64,000 nucleotides of DNA from Paenibacillus terrae (GCF_005217525.1 NZ_PNXQ01000012.1:284400-348399), one strand, 5' to 3'. Shown: positions 35,221 to 44,922, numbered from the stretch's first letter. The notes: generated by a model from the letters alone, not told the origin. Translations and numbers: made by a program.

Positions 35221-35567
35221 TATATCTATGGGCTTTTTTAGTCGGCGGTGCCATTTGTGTCGTGGGCCAGTTGATGATGGATGTCATTAAAATGACCCCG
35301 GCACATACGATGAGCACGTTGGTGGTGGCAGGTGCGATTGCGGATGCTGTGGGCATATATGATCCGCTAATTAAATTTGCAGGAGCGGGTGCGACCATTC
35401 CGATTACAAGTTTTGGTAATTCACTAGTACACGGCGCATTGACTGAGCTGGAAAAGGATGGATGGCTAGGTGTCATTACAGGGATTTTTAGTGTGACAAG
35501 TGCAGGGATTTCCTCGGCGATTATTTTCTCCTTTTTGGCGGCCTTGGTCGTGCGTCCAAAAGGATAA
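35217..35567 (+). CDS. spoVAE: Stage V sporulation protein AE (AEb type), 116 aa
   Basis: Membrane protein beginning MIYLWAFLVGGAICVVGQLM, followed by GIYDPLIKFAGAGATIPITS and FGNSLVHGALTELEKDG; related to SpoVAC. Start ATG 35217 overlaps the spoVAD stop and has GGGAGGAAC upstream; an earlier in-frame opening inside spoVAD is not coding. This short operon holds only AC, AD and AE; spoVAA, AB and AF are not in the window. A strong terminator follows. Confidence 0.93.
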   Translation: MIYLWAFLVGGAICVVGQLMMDVIKMTPAHTMSTLVVAGAIADAVGIYDPLIKFAGAGATIPITSFGNSLVHGALTELEKDGWLGVITGIFSVTSAGISSAIIFSFLAALVVRPKG

Positions 35568-35625
35568 CCACATAAAAGCAACAAATTATAGATTAAAACA
35601 TACCTTTGAACAAGCATAAAAAATC

Positions 35626-35661
35626 AGCCCTTCGGATCTGAATGACCGAAGGGCTTTTTTA
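35626..35661 (+). terminator. Terminator of the spoVA operon
   Basis: AGCCCTTCGG pairs with CCGAAGGGCT followed by TTTTTT. Confidence 0.9.
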
Positions 35662-35793
35662 TATGTCTGCATACAAAATGCTGCCAAACTGTAGCGCTGG
35701 CTCGAACATCTGGAAAAGGACTCAAGTGTACTCTATGCCCTCCTTCATGTACAATAATAGGAAACATGTTGCTATCTAGGAGGTTTACAGGCT

Positions 35794-36753
35794 ATGCCCG
35801 TGCGTCAAAAATCTGTGCAGATTGTATCTGCAATCCGTTCTAATCTGGAATCATGCATATTAGGTAAATCCTTTGAAATAAAATTACTGCTAACGACTAT
35901 GCTGGCGGGTGGGCACATTCTGATCGAGGACGTTCCGGGTACGGGAAAAACGCAAATGATCAAGGCTCTTGCCAAATCCATGCGCGGTGATTACCGCCGT
36001 GTTCAATGTAATCCTGATATTCTCCCTAGTGATATTACAGGGGTTTCCATATTTCATCCACGGGATGAGCGCTTTTATTTCCGTCCGGGTCCCGTGATGA
36101 CCCATATTTTACTGGCAGATGAAATTAACCGGGCCACGACGAAAACCCAATCGGCTTTGCTGGAAGTGATGGAGGAGCGCAGTGTAACCGTGGATGGAGA
36201 AACGCACATGCTGCCTCATCCTTTTATGCTGTGTGCTACGCAAAATCCGATTGATTTTGAAGGGACTTATATGCTGCCGGAAGCGCAGCTCGATCGTTTT
36301 ATGCTCAAAATCAGTCTCGGTTATCCCGATATGGAGACTGAGCGAAACATGCTGCTTCGTCATCAGGAGGGTCAGCCGGCAGATCGGCTAGAGGCGGTAG
36401 CCCATATGGAACAGATTGCTGCGATCCAGCAGGAAATCAGAGAAATTTATATGGACGAAGCAGTTACGTCCTATTTACTTGATATCGTCCGTGCGACGAG
36501 AGAGCATCCTTCGGTACTGCTGGGAGCCAGCCCGCGGGCAGCGCTTGCATTTGTAATGGCCACCAAGGCGTACGCTTTTCTGGAAAATCGTGATTACGTG
36601 CTTCCTGATGATGTGAAAATATTGGCGCCTTATGTGCTGGCGCATCGTTTGCTGCTTCGTCCCGAGGTGCGTCTCGACAGCTCCAACGCCCAGTCTGTCC
36701 TTCAGGCTGTCCTTCGGCAGGTGAACGTACCCGTGCGAATGGAGCGTCCATAA
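35794..36753 (+). CDS. MoxR-family AAA ATPase, 319 aa
   Basis: Walker A EDVPGTGKTQMI, Walker B HILLADEINRATTKTQSALL, sensor 1 CATQNPIDFEGTY and the C-terminal lid with SPRAALAFVMATKAYA. MoxR ATPases act as chaperones that mature partner proteins, typically those with VWA domains. Here it heads a three-gene operon with a DUF58 protein (4 nt apart) and a transglutaminase-like membrane protein (4-nt overlap), an arrangement widespread in bacteria. AGGAGG precedes ATG 35794. Confidence 0.92.
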   Translation: MPVRQKSVQIVSAIRSNLESCILGKSFEIKLLLTTMLAGGHILIEDVPGTGKTQMIKALAKSMRGDYRRVQCNPDILPSDITGVSIFHPRDERFYFRPGPVMTHILLADEINRATTKTQSALLEVMEERSVTVDGETHMLPHPFMLCATQNPIDFEGTYMLPEAQLDRFMLKISLGYPDMETERNMLLRHQEGQPADRLEAVAHMEQIAAIQQEIREIYMDEAVTSYLLDIVRATREHPSVLLGASPRAALAFVMATKAYAFLENRDYVLPDDVKILAPYVLAHRLLLRPEVRLDSSNAQSVLQAVLRQVNVPVRMERP

Positions 36754-36756
36754 GGA

Positions 36757-38004
36757 ATGAAGATGGTTAAAAGGAAGCGCAGGCTCCTTCGGCTGTCAGG
36801 CCGCATCTGGCTTCTGATGGCTATATGGGTGGTATGTCTGCTATATCTGTTGTTTCAGGGTGGCAAGACGTCAGTTATGCTGTTGTCCATGGTTACGCTG
36901 CTGGGCATTTATTTATGGATCGTCGGGCTGAGCGGGGTACGCCGCGTTCAGGGTTCAAGGCAGCTTTCGCAAGGCTCAGAGTTTGGGGAGCTACTGCATG
37001 CCGGAGATCAGGTGCATGTAAAGCTGAGCTTGAGCCTTCCCGGCTTTCTGCCGTTACCGTATATCATCGTTCGCGAGGTGCTCAAGCGTCATACAGGCGA
37101 ATCCTGGTCGTTTGAGGACAGCGTAATCCCCAGCATGAAAGGAAGCGGACAGCTTGCCTTTCAGACTCCTGCGTTAGAGCGGGGAAGCTATTATTTTGCG
37201 GAAACCGAGTGTGTGAGTGAGGATATCTTCGGTCTGTTGGAGCATAAAGGCAGATTAAGCGCACCTGGTGAATTTCGGGTACTGCCCCGCACGGTATTCA
37301 TTCCCTATTGGCAGTTAAATGACCGCCGCTCGCGTATGTCCGGCCCACAGACCGTCCAGACTCGAACACGGCGCGAAACGACGCAAATTAACGGAGTGCG
37401 GGACTATGTATACGGGGACCGTTTTTCACGTATCCATTGGAATGCGACCGCACGTACAGGCAGCTGGAAATCTAAGGAATTTGAGCATGAGACGGTTCCG
37501 AAAACGATGCTAGTACTGGACATACACACAAAGCATTATGTAAATGCCAATCAGTTTGAACTGGCCGTATCCTCAATCGCTTCATTGCTGGAATATGGTG
37601 GAAGGGAGCGGATGGGGGTAGGTCTTTGTACGGCAGGGGAGACAGGCACTGTTTTTCAGCCCAGTGAGCAGATGATGGAACGGCAACGGATGATGCATCA
37701 TTTGGTAGACATACACACCACTTCCCAAGGCAGTCTTATGACGGCTGTAGAAAGCAGTGTTCGGCAATTTCCACAAGGCTGCTATTTTGTGCTGATTAGT
37801 CCGTTGAAGGATCATCAGGCGTTGGAGCTTCTTCGTTGGGCCGATACACGGGGGATGACCCCGTGCCACATTTATATCGGAGAAGAATCAAGTGAGGGAC
37901 AGGCCCAAGAATGGATGAGCATGCTTCGTACAAGAGGCATTCAGGGTTATCATGTTCCGAGTCTTGAAGAGCTTCCAACTGTAATGGGGGGAGGGACGCT
38001 ATGA
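36757..38004 (+). CDS. DUF58 domain membrane protein, 415 aa
   Basis: Two N-terminal membrane segments (residues ~18-55), then an Ig-like region and the DUF58 core: NGVRDYVYGDRFSRIHWNAT and GSWKSKEFEHETVPKTMLVL. The C-terminal half resembles a degenerate von Willebrand A fold, fitting partnership with the MoxR ATPase. It may act at the cell surface with the following transglutaminase-like protein. Function of this operon in Bacillales is not established. Confidence 0.88.
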   Translation: MKMVKRKRRLLRLSGRIWLLMAIWVVCLLYLLFQGGKTSVMLLSMVTLLGIYLWIVGLSGVRRVQGSRQLSQGSEFGELLHAGDQVHVKLSLSLPGFLPLPYIIVREVLKRHTGESWSFEDSVIPSMKGSGQLAFQTPALERGSYYFAETECVSEDIFGLLEHKGRLSAPGEFRVLPRTVFIPYWQLNDRRSRMSGPQTVQTRTRRETTQINGVRDYVYGDRFSRIHWNATARTGSWKSKEFEHETVPKTMLVLDIHTKHYVNANQFELAVSSIASLLEYGGRERMGVGLCTAGETGTVFQPSEQMMERQRMMHHLVDIHTTSQGSLMTAVESSVRQFPQGCYFVLISPLKDHQALELLRWADTRGMTPCHIYIGEESSEGQAQEWMSMLRTRGIQGYHVPSLEELPTVMGGGTL

Positions 38005-40193
38005 AGAACTGGCTTCAATCGCTGAAGGGCTCCTGGGCGGCGGCTTTTACATTTTTATGGATTATTATTATTGTTATGCAATGGGTGTCCTTTGCTTCAG
38101 TCCTGTGGCTTGAAGAGACGAGAACGCTTGTATTGGCGACGGTTACGATGCTGGCTCTGGTGAAAATTTTGCTGCCGCTTCGGCCTTGGATTGAATTTAT
38201 CGTCAAGGCGGCCACGTTATTTTTAATTTTGTACCGGACGCTCGTGTCCTACTCGATTATTATTCCTTTCGGGGGATTTGCAAACCGTCTGGATCAATTT
38301 ATATCCAATATGTCTCCGTATATTTGGTTTTCATTGATTGCTTGGCTAGTCATTGAGATGTTACCACTCATCGTTACGACGAAGCAGCGCATTCTGGTGT
38401 TTGTAGGCATTAATATTGCCGCGCTGGCAGTGCTTGATTCGTTCACGCCAACCATGCTATGGGAAGAAGTCGCATGGATGGTGTTTGCGGGTATGGGTTG
38501 GCTGGTGACTGAGCATTTGCAGTATTTTCGACAGCACTATCCTCAAGGGTGGAAGCACATTCGCCGTTACCCGTACAAAATTGCAGCGAATATTGCGGTC
38601 ATTTTTGCTTTGATTATTATGGCTGGCGTGAATATGCCAGAGATACAGCCGACCTTAACGGATCCTTATACGGCTTGGACCCAACGAAATAGCTCATCTA
38701 CCGTTGGTATTAACAATGGAGCCGGGGCTGTGAATCAGCGGATGAGTACAGCATCGGGCTATAGTCGGCAGGATAATCGACTGGGTGGGGGATTTAATTT
38801 TGACTACTCTCCCGTAATGACCATCACGACGAACCAGCGAAGCTATTGGCGGGGCGAGACGAAGCGAACGTATTCCGGTACGGGCTGGAGTGATACAGAC
38901 AATGACGACCAAACGCTGAATGATGTGCCAATGACGGCAGAGCTGGAAAATACACAAGAAACGCGGCATTCCACTGAGCAGGTCGTTCAGACCATTACGA
39001 TGCAAAATGATCAGAGCTACCCCGTTTTGTTCGGTGCCTATTCGGTACATCGTGTTCAATCGGTGGACAGAGACTCGCGGGCAGACGGATTGCGTTGGAA
39101 ACCGGAACAGGCAGAACTGCTATGGAGTTCATCCTCCAGAAGAACTACTTATCCCAAAACGTATACTCTGGTGTCACATGTGCCTGTAATCCCGGAGAAA
39201 GAACTTCGCACAAAAACGTTTAATGAGCTGTATGGAAAGAATAAGCAGGAAGCCTATTTGCAAATCCCTAATGAGCTGCCGAAGCGAGTGCGTGATTTGG
39301 CTCAAAATGTAACATCATCAGCCAAAACGCCTTATGAAAAGGTCGGACTGCTACAGCAATATTTACAGCGAAATTATGCATATACGAACAACCCGGATCT
39401 TTCCCGCAAAAAAAGCAAGGATTTTGTGGATGCCTTTCTGTTCGAGATTAGGGAAGGCTATTGCGATTATTATTCCACTTCGCTGGTTATGATGGCTCGT
39501 TCCGTCGGTGTTCCGGCGCGTTGGGTCAAAGGATATGCACCAGGTCAGCAGACGTTTTCGGATGATGCAACGACGGGCGATGATAATGAAAATATGTCAT
39601 CCTACTCCGTTACCAATGCGGATGCACATTCCTGGGCCGAAGTGTATCTGGGTGAATACGGATGGGTTCCTGTAGAAGCTACACCAGGCTTTGATATGCC
39701 GTTGCTTACGGAACAGGAGGATTCGAAGACGCCTGATACTCCGGAAGTGAAGGATCAGCCTGAGTCGGAACAGTCTGCACAGACGCCGCAGGCCAATCCA
39801 GAGGAAGGGACGAGGATTCATCCGGTAATTATAGTGTCGGCAGTGGCTGTTATCGTACTGTGGGGCGCTTATATCGTATGGCGTAATCGGGCAGATATTC
39901 ATTTTTATCTGCTGCGTCTGCGTAAAGGAAAGCCGTTGACCCCGGACGAAAAGGTGATCGTCGAAACCGAGCGCTGGCTACGGTACATGCGCAGTAAGGG
40001 GTTTGCCCGTACTAGCCACGAGACGCTGAGGGAATCGGTCGGCAGATGGTCAGTTGAATCACCGGAACGCGCTCCAATTCTGCATCTGCTGCTGGAGCTG
40101 TTTGAACAAGCGCGCTACAGTCCTTCCTCGGTAACTGCCGAGGATTGGCGCAAGGTCCGCCAGCAAGCGGCCCTGTTGCATAAGAAAGGTTAG
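38001..40193 (+). CDS. Transglutaminase-like (TgpA/DUF3488) membrane protein, 730 aa
   Basis: Six or so membrane segments in residues 1-215, an extracytoplasmic part with a transglutaminase core (~430-560), a further membrane segment (~605-625) and a C-terminal DUF4129-like cytoplasmic tail. The catalytic triad is visible: Cys in EGYCDYYSTSLVMMARSVGV, His in DAHSWAEVYLGEYGW, and Asp in PVEATPGFD or nearby. TgpA-type proteins are poorly characterised; one is essential in Pseudomonas. It ends the MoxR-DUF58 operon, starting with an ATGA overlap. Confidence 0.9.
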   Translation: MKNWLQSLKGSWAAAFTFLWIIIIVMQWVSFASVLWLEETRTLVLATVTMLALVKILLPLRPWIEFIVKAATLFLILYRTLVSYSIIIPFGGFANRLDQFISNMSPYIWFSLIAWLVIEMLPLIVTTKQRILVFVGINIAALAVLDSFTPTMLWEEVAWMVFAGMGWLVTEHLQYFRQHYPQGWKHIRRYPYKIAANIAVIFALIIMAGVNMPEIQPTLTDPYTAWTQRNSSSTVGINNGAGAVNQRMSTASGYSRQDNRLGGGFNFDYSPVMTITTNQRSYWRGETKRTYSGTGWSDTDNDDQTLNDVPMTAELENTQETRHSTEQVVQTITMQNDQSYPVLFGAYSVHRVQSVDRDSRADGLRWKPEQAELLWSSSSRRTTYPKTYTLVSHVPVIPEKELRTKTFNELYGKNKQEAYLQIPNELPKRVRDLAQNVTSSAKTPYEKVGLLQQYLQRNYAYTNNPDLSRKKSKDFVDAFLFEIREGYCDYYSTSLVMMARSVGVPARWVKGYAPGQQTFSDDATTGDDNENMSSYSVTNADAHSWAEVYLGEYGWVPVEATPGFDMPLLTEQEDSKTPDTPEVKDQPESEQSAQTPQANPEEGTRIHPVIIVSAVAVIVLWGAYIVWRNRADIHFYLLRLRKGKPLTPDEKVIVETERWLRYMRSKGFARTSHETLRESVGRWSVESPERAPILHLLLELFEQARYSPSSVTAEDWRKVRQQAALLHKKG

Positions 40194-40312
40194 TCCAGAA
40201 GGCATACCGAATGAAGCGAACGAAAAACCGTGTCGGATTAGAAGGACGAAGGCTAAACCGTTTTTACTCGGCTCGAAAGCTGCCGATTTATAATCTTCAT
40301 CATATGCTCTGT

Positions 40313-40346
40313 AAAAAGCTGTCCGTTTGTTGTGGATAGCTTTTTA
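40313..40346 (+). terminator. Terminator of the MoxR-DUF58-TgpA operon
   Basis: AAAAAGCTGTCC pairs imperfectly with GGATAGCTTTTT; the T-run follows. It lies 120 nt beyond the stop codon. Confidence 0.6.
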
Positions 40347-40399
40347 CTAACCCCTATTAATATGGTATAGTTTGTCGTATGAAACTGAGGTGACCGACG

Positions 40400-40930
40400 T
40401 TGTTTGAAATGCTGATGCCCAAATTGCGGGTGAATACCGTCTTTGATATTGATCTTGAAGGATTGCATGCTCAAGGATATCGCGGCATTATTACGGATCT
40501 GGATAATACGCTGGTTGGTGCAAAAGCTCCGAATGCGACTCCCGAACTGGTGGCCTGGTTTGAAAAGGTCAAACAGGCGGGTTTTAAGCTTGTCATCGTG
40601 TCCAACAATAATATGGCACGTGTATCTGTGTTCGCTACGCCTTTGGACATTGAATTTATACATGCCGCACGGAAGCCCTCCAACTCGTCCTTCCGCAGAG
40701 CCATCCGTATGATGGGACTTACCCCGGAAGAGACTATTATGGTCGGGGACCAAATGTTGACGGATGTATTGGGTGGTAACCGACTGGGATTGCACACGGT
40801 GCTGGTGCTGCCCATATCCATCCATGATGAAGGAATCATGACCCGCTTTAATCGGCGGTTGGAGCGAATTGCGCTCACAAGGTTACGTAAGAAAGGCTTA
40901 TGGCTTGAGGAGGAAAAGAAGAATGACTGA
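40400..40930 (+). CDS. yqeG: YqeG-family HAD IIIA phosphatase, 176 aa
   Basis: HAD motif I is DLDNTLVG, motif II VIVSNNN, motif III the Lys in ARKPSNSSF, and motif IV MVGDQMLTD. YqeG homologues are related to mitochondrial PTPMT1/GEP4-type phosphatidylglycerophosphate phosphatases. TTG 40400 is the start, after TGAGGTGACC. It overlaps yqeH by 8 nt, and the order yqeG-yqeH-aroE-yqeI-nadD-yqeK-rsfS is that of B. subtilis. Confidence 0.92.
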   Translation: MFEMLMPKLRVNTVFDIDLEGLHAQGYRGIITDLDNTLVGAKAPNATPELVAWFEKVKQAGFKLVIVSNNNMARVSVFATPLDIEFIHAARKPSNSSFRRAIRMMGLTPEETIMVGDQMLTDVLGGNRLGLHTVLVLPISIHDEGIMTRFNRRLERIALTRLRKKGLWLEEEKKND

Positions 40931-42050
40931 AAGACCTGACGGCGGAACTGCCGTCAAATGTAGTGGGTGCGGTATCACGATGCAGACCACTAGCCCGGAG
41001 CTTCCGGGATATATTCCTGAAAAATTGCTTACACGCGAGCCTGTCATCTGTCAGCGTTGTTTCCGGATTAAAAATTATAATGAAACGTCTTCGGTAGCTG
41101 TGGATCAGGATGAGTTCCTGAAACTGCTCAGCCAAATTGGGGACAAGGACGCACTCGTCATCCACATTGTGGACATTTTCGACTTTGAAGGCAGTCTGAT
41201 CTCCGGCTTGCAACGTTTCGTAGGATCTAATCCGGTTGTACTGGCTGTGAACAAGACGGATTTGTTGCCTAAGGTAACGAACTGGAACAAGGTCCTCAAC
41301 TGGGTGCAAAAGCAGGCTAAGGAGCAAGGACTTCGCACGGCAGATATCGTTCTGTGCTCGGCCAAAAAAAATCAAGGCTTTGATCGTCTGCTGGATGTAG
41401 TATCCGAGTTGCGCGGCAATCGGGATGTGTATGTGGTCGGTGCAACAAATGTTGGTAAATCCACGCTCATTAACCGCTTGATCCGTGATCATAGCGATAT
41501 GGAGCAGGAGTTAACAACATCCCGTTACCCGGGAACGACGCTGGATATGGTGAATATTCCGCTTGACGACGGCAAGCATATTATTGATACACCGGGGATT
41601 GTGTATCCTTGGCGTTTCAGTGAAATCGTGTCCCGGCAGGATTTGGGCGCTATTATGCCGGACAAGCCGCTGAAACCAGCTGCTTATCAGCTAGATCCTG
41701 GACAAACGCTGTTTTTCGGTGGGATGGCACGGTTTGATTTTGTAGAGGGGCAACACCAATCGTTCACATGCTACATCAATGGCGGCCTTAAAATTCATCG
41801 CACCAAGCTGGAGCGGGCGGATCAACTGTTCGAAGATCATGCCGGAGAACTGCTGTCACCGCCGACACGTGATCAGTTGGCAGAGATGCCGGAATGGACA
41901 AGACATGAGTTCCGCGTTCCCCGTAAATCTCAATCGGATATTTATATCTCTGGTTTGGGATGGATCAGGGTCAATAGTGAGAACGGGGCTTTGGTAGCGG
42001 TTCATGCTCCTAAGGGAATCCGTGTCCTTCTACGGCCTTCGTTGATTTAG
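40923..42050 (+). CDS. yqeH: Ribosome biogenesis GTPase YqeH, 375 aa
   Basis: An N-terminal treble-clef zinc finger (CSGCG and CQRCF) precedes a circularly permuted GTPase with the order G4 (VNKTDLL), G5 (CSAKK), G1 (GATNVGKSTL), G2 and G3 (DTPG). The C-terminal RNA-binding region follows. YqeH is needed for assembly of the 30S subunit and 16S rRNA maturation. ATG 40923 has AGGAGGAAAAG upstream; the longer frame lies inside yqeG. Confidence 0.95.
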   Translation: MTERPDGGTAVKCSGCGITMQTTSPELPGYIPEKLLTREPVICQRCFRIKNYNETSSVAVDQDEFLKLLSQIGDKDALVIHIVDIFDFEGSLISGLQRFVGSNPVVLAVNKTDLLPKVTNWNKVLNWVQKQAKEQGLRTADIVLCSAKKNQGFDRLLDVVSELRGNRDVYVVGATNVGKSTLINRLIRDHSDMEQELTTSRYPGTTLDMVNIPLDDGKHIIDTPGIVYPWRFSEIVSRQDLGAIMPDKPLKPAAYQLDPGQTLFFGGMARFDFVEGQHQSFTCYINGGLKIHRTKLERADQLFEDHAGELLSPPTRDQLAEMPEWTRHEFRVPRKSQSDIYISGLGWIRVNSENGALVAVHAPKGIRVLLRPSLI

Positions 42051-42071
42051 GGATGTTGAACCATGTGATAG

Positions 42072-42104
42072 GGCGGCAAGGAACAGATTCAGGTTCCTGC
42101 CGCC
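42072..42104 (+). terminator. Hairpin between yqeH and aroE (weak terminator or attenuator)
   Basis: GGCGGCAAGGAAC pairs with GTTCCTGCCGCC with one bulged base. The stem is strong but the following sequence (GTTCATGTATTTG) has few T, so it may only reduce read-through or shape mRNA decay. Confidence 0.4.
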
Positions 42105-42154
42105 GTTCATGTATTTGTGAGGCCTAATATTTTGCAATATGGGGGAGAACGACG

Positions 42155-43024
42155 ATGAGCAGCGGGGAGTCTGGAGTGACCGAACAAGGTCTTGTATTAT
42201 TGGGCGTATTGGGTGATCCGATCAAGCACTCCAAATCGCCTCTCATGCATAAAGTAGCTTTAAAGGCAGCGGGGATAGAGGGGGATTTTGTTCCTCTTCA
42301 CGTCAAGCCTGATCAGCTGGAGGACGCCATGAAGGGGATTCGTGCTCTGCATTTCCGCGGAGTCAATGTGACGATTCCTCATAAAGTTGAAGTTATGAAA
42401 TATTTGGATGAGATTGATGAAGGAGCCAGACTCATCGGCGCTGTTAACACGATTGTGAACGACAACGGACGGCTCAAGGGTTACAATACGGACGGGATCG
42501 GCTACGTACGCTCGCTCAAAGAAGAGACTTCGGTTAAGTTGAAAGGCACAAAAATTGCAGTCCTCGGAGCTGGTGGTGCTGCCAGAGGTGTGATTCATGC
42601 TTTACTGGAGGAACAGCCCGAATCAGTCATTATTCTGAATCGGACACGCGATAAGGCAGAGCAACTGGCATTGGAGTGGACGACGGAAGCAATCCCTGTG
42701 ACGGGTTATTCTAACGATGAAGCGGAGAGCGTGCTTGCAGCGGTGGATGTGCTGATCAATACGACCTCGGTAGGAATGTCTCCTCTATCCGATGAGCTTC
42801 CACTGGAAACGAGTCTGATTCCGCAAGGAATCATTGTGAGTGATTTGATCTACAACCCGCTGGAAACGAGATTTTTACGCGAAAGCCGTGAACAGCGCGG
42901 CTGCACAGTGCATGGAGGCTTGGGTATGTTCGTGTATCAGGGAGCGGTGGCTTTTGAGTATTTTATGGGCGTAGCTCCTGCTGTAGACGAAATGAGAGCG
43001 GCGGTGCTGAGAAGCCTGTCGTAA
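42155..43024 (+). CDS. aroE: Shikimate dehydrogenase
   Basis: 289 residues. The N-terminal shikimate-binding domain has LGDPIKHSKSPLMHKVAL and NVTIPHKVEVMKYLDEI with the catalytic Lys. The Rossmann domain has AVLGAGGAARGVIHALL and the NADP loop NRTRDKAE. The enzyme reduces 3-dehydroshikimate with NADPH in the aromatic amino acid pathway. GGGGGAGAACG precedes ATG 42155. Its location in the yqe cluster matches B. subtilis. Confidence 0.95.
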   Translation: MSSGESGVTEQGLVLLGVLGDPIKHSKSPLMHKVALKAAGIEGDFVPLHVKPDQLEDAMKGIRALHFRGVNVTIPHKVEVMKYLDEIDEGARLIGAVNTIVNDNGRLKGYNTDGIGYVRSLKEETSVKLKGTKIAVLGAGGAARGVIHALLEEQPESVIILNRTRDKAEQLALEWTTEAIPVTGYSNDEAESVLAAVDVLINTTSVGMSPLSDELPLETSLIPQGIIVSDLIYNPLETRFLRESREQRGCTVHGGLGMFVYQGAVAFEYFMGVAPAVDEMRAAVLRSLS

Positions 43025-43092
43025 GTCGGATTTTACATTAAAATTATGGAATTGCCGCATGGCATATGTGGTTATGAAGGAGTTAATTATAC

Positions 43093-43389
43093 ATGTTAAC
43101 AGGTAAACAAAAAAGGTATTTGCGCTCGATGGCACATCATCTGGACCCGGTTTTTCAAGTAGGAAAAAACGGTACGAACGAGCATCTTATGCGCCACATT
43201 AACGATGCGATTGAAAAGCGCGAGCTAATGAAGGTGCAGATTTTGAACAACTGTTTGGATGACAAGCATGAAATTGCGGAAGAGCTGGCTACGGAAACAG
43301 GTTCCGAGCTTGTGCAGCTCATCGGGAGCACGATTATTTTGTACAAGGAATCCCGTGATAACAAGCAAATCGAACTGCCTAGAGGATAA
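43093..43389 (+). CDS. yhbY: YhbY-type RNA-binding protein (YqeI), 98 aa
   Basis: CRM-domain protein: MLTGKQKRYLRSMAHHLDPV, QVGKNGTNEHLMRHINDAIE, then GSTIILYKES. Its fold (IF3 C-terminal-like, with a conserved GKNG loop) binds RNA, and YhbY associates with pre-50S particles. AAGGAG precedes ATG 43093; nadD follows after 18 nt. Confidence 0.93.
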   Translation: MLTGKQKRYLRSMAHHLDPVFQVGKNGTNEHLMRHINDAIEKRELMKVQILNNCLDDKHEIAEELATETGSELVQLIGSTIILYKESRDNKQIELPRG

Positions 43390-43407
43390 GCAAGCGGGGA
43401 GAAAACT

Positions 43408-43998
43408 ATGAAAATCGGTATTATGGGCGGTACATTTGACCCGATTCATATTGGACATCTGCTGGCTGGAGAAGCGGCAAGGGATGCCTATGCGCTGGAC
43501 CATGTATGGTTCATGCCTTCCCATATCCCTCCGCACAAGCATCAGGCGGGGGCGAGCGGCACGGAGCGGCTGGAGATGACGAGTGAAGCGGTGGCGGGCC
43601 ATCCTGCTTTTGAAGTGTTGGATATTGAAGTGCTTCGCGGCGGGGTATCTTATACTATTGACACGATCAAAAAGCTTCAGGAACTGCATCCTGCTGTTGA
43701 TTTTTATTTTATCATTGGCGCGGATATGGTGAATTACTTACCTCATTGGCAGGGGATTGAGGAGCTGGCGCAGCGGATTTGTTTTATCGGTGTCCGGCGT
43801 CCCGGTTTCCAGCTTTCGCTGAATGAACTGCCGCATTATTTGCATAACAAGGTGCTGCTGGCGGATATGCCGGTGGTGGATATTTCCTCGACGGATATTC
43901 GGGAACGTGTTGCGGAAGGGCGCACCATTCGCTATCTTGTGCCTGATCGTGTGCATGATTACATTACAAGGGGCGGTTTGTATGAAGTACAGCCGTGA
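43408..43998 (+). CDS. nadD: Nicotinate-nucleotide adenylyltransferase
   Basis: 196 residues with the nucleotidyltransferase motif GGTFDPIHIGHLLAGE near the N terminus and the second motif ISSTDIRERV. The enzyme adenylates nicotinate mononucleotide to deamido-NAD in NAD synthesis. GGGGAG precedes ATG 43408. It overlaps yqeK by 17 nt. Confidence 0.95.
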   Translation: MKIGIMGGTFDPIHIGHLLAGEAARDAYALDHVWFMPSHIPPHKHQAGASGTERLEMTSEAVAGHPAFEVLDIEVLRGGVSYTIDTIKKLQELHPAVDFYFIIGADMVNYLPHWQGIEELAQRICFIGVRRPGFQLSLNELPHYLHNKVLLADMPVVDISSTDIRERVAEGRTIRYLVPDRVHDYITRGGLYEVQP

Positions 43999-44578
43999 GC
44001 AATTGATGGAGGCCGTATCTGGTCAAATGCCTGAAAAACGCTGGAAGCACACACTAGGTGTCATGCATACCTCCGTGAAGCTTGCCAAGCGGTATGGCGC
44101 GGACCCGGATAAGGCCGAATTAGCGGCTATTTTGCATGATGTAGCGAAATATTGGCCCGTTCAGCAGATGGAGGAAGTGATTCGCAGTCATCCCGAATGT
44201 GACCAAGAGCTGTTGCAGCATGACAAGCAACTGTGGCATTCTGAGGTAGGATATTGCGTTGCAGCGAGAGACTACGGGGTGGAAGACTCTGAAATACGGA
44301 ATGCCATTCGCTGGCATACCTCAGGACGTGTAGGCATGAGTTTGCTAGACAAAGTCGTGTGTCTCGCTGATTATATCGAGCCGGGAAGAGATTTCCCTGG
44401 GGTAGATCATATCCGCAAACAGGCGAAAAAAAGTTTGGAGCAGGGTCTTGTCGCTGGATTTGATTCCACGATTTCACTGCTGCTGGAGAAGCAAAAGGTT
44501 ATTTTTCCGTTGACGGTACTGTCGCGAAATGATCTGATCCAACAACTTAAACAAAGAAAATCGGAGGTTCATGAATGA
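43982..44578 (+). CDS. yqeK: YqeK HD-domain hydrolase (symmetrical Ap4A hydrolase), 198 aa
   Basis: HD-domain signature: HTLGVMHTSVKLA, then AAILHDVAKYWP, HSEVGYCVA and RNAIRWHTSG. Characterised YqeK proteins split diadenosine tetraphosphate into two ADP with iron in the site. ATG 43982 lies inside nadD after AAGGGGCGG; the longer frame is not coding. It overlaps rsfS by 4 nt. Confidence 0.93.
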   Translation: MKYSREQLMEAVSGQMPEKRWKHTLGVMHTSVKLAKRYGADPDKAELAAILHDVAKYWPVQQMEEVIRSHPECDQELLQHDKQLWHSEVGYCVAARDYGVEDSEIRNAIRWHTSGRVGMSLLDKVVCLADYIEPGRDFPGVDHIRKQAKKSLEQGLVAGFDSTISLLLEKQKVIFPLTVLSRNDLIQQLKQRKSEVHE

Positions 44579-44922
44579 CCATAACTAATGAGAAATTAAT
44601 GCAAATTACGGTTGAGGCCGCTGAAGATAAGAAGGCCATGAATATTGTAGCCCTTGACTTGCGGGGCGTATCCCTTGTCGCGGATTATTTTGTAATCTGC
44701 CACGGTAATTCGGATACTCAGGTACAGGCGATTGTGACGGAAATTCGCAAACGCGCTCATGATGAAGGTACAACAATCAAAGGGATCGAAGGAATGGATT
44801 CGGGTCGCTGGGTTCTGATGGACTTGGGAGATGTCGTAGTGCATGTCTTCCATCGCGACGAGCGTGAATATTATAACATTGAAAGACTTTGGTCGGACGC
44901 TAAGGTTGTGGAGAAGGTATGA
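44575..44922 (+). CDS. rsfS: Ribosomal silencing factor RsfS
   Basis: 115 residues of the RsfS/Iojap/YbeB family: ALDLRGVSLVADYFVICHGN, then GIEGMDSGRWVLMDLGDVVV and HVFHRDEREYYNIERLW. It binds L14 on the 50S subunit and blocks subunit joining in slow growth. ATGA overlaps couple it to yqeK upstream and to the cvfB-like gene downstream. Confidence 0.95.
   Translation: MTITNEKLMQITVEAAEDKKAMNIVALDLRGVSLVADYFVICHGNSDTQVQAIVTEIRKRAHDEGTTIKGIEGMDSGRWVLMDLGDVVVHVFHRDEREYYNIERLWSDAKVVEKV

Noticed and set aside
40253..40825. A 190-codon minus-strand open frame across yqeG
   Set aside because: Antisense to yqeG, which has all HAD motifs; no SD or protein-like composition.
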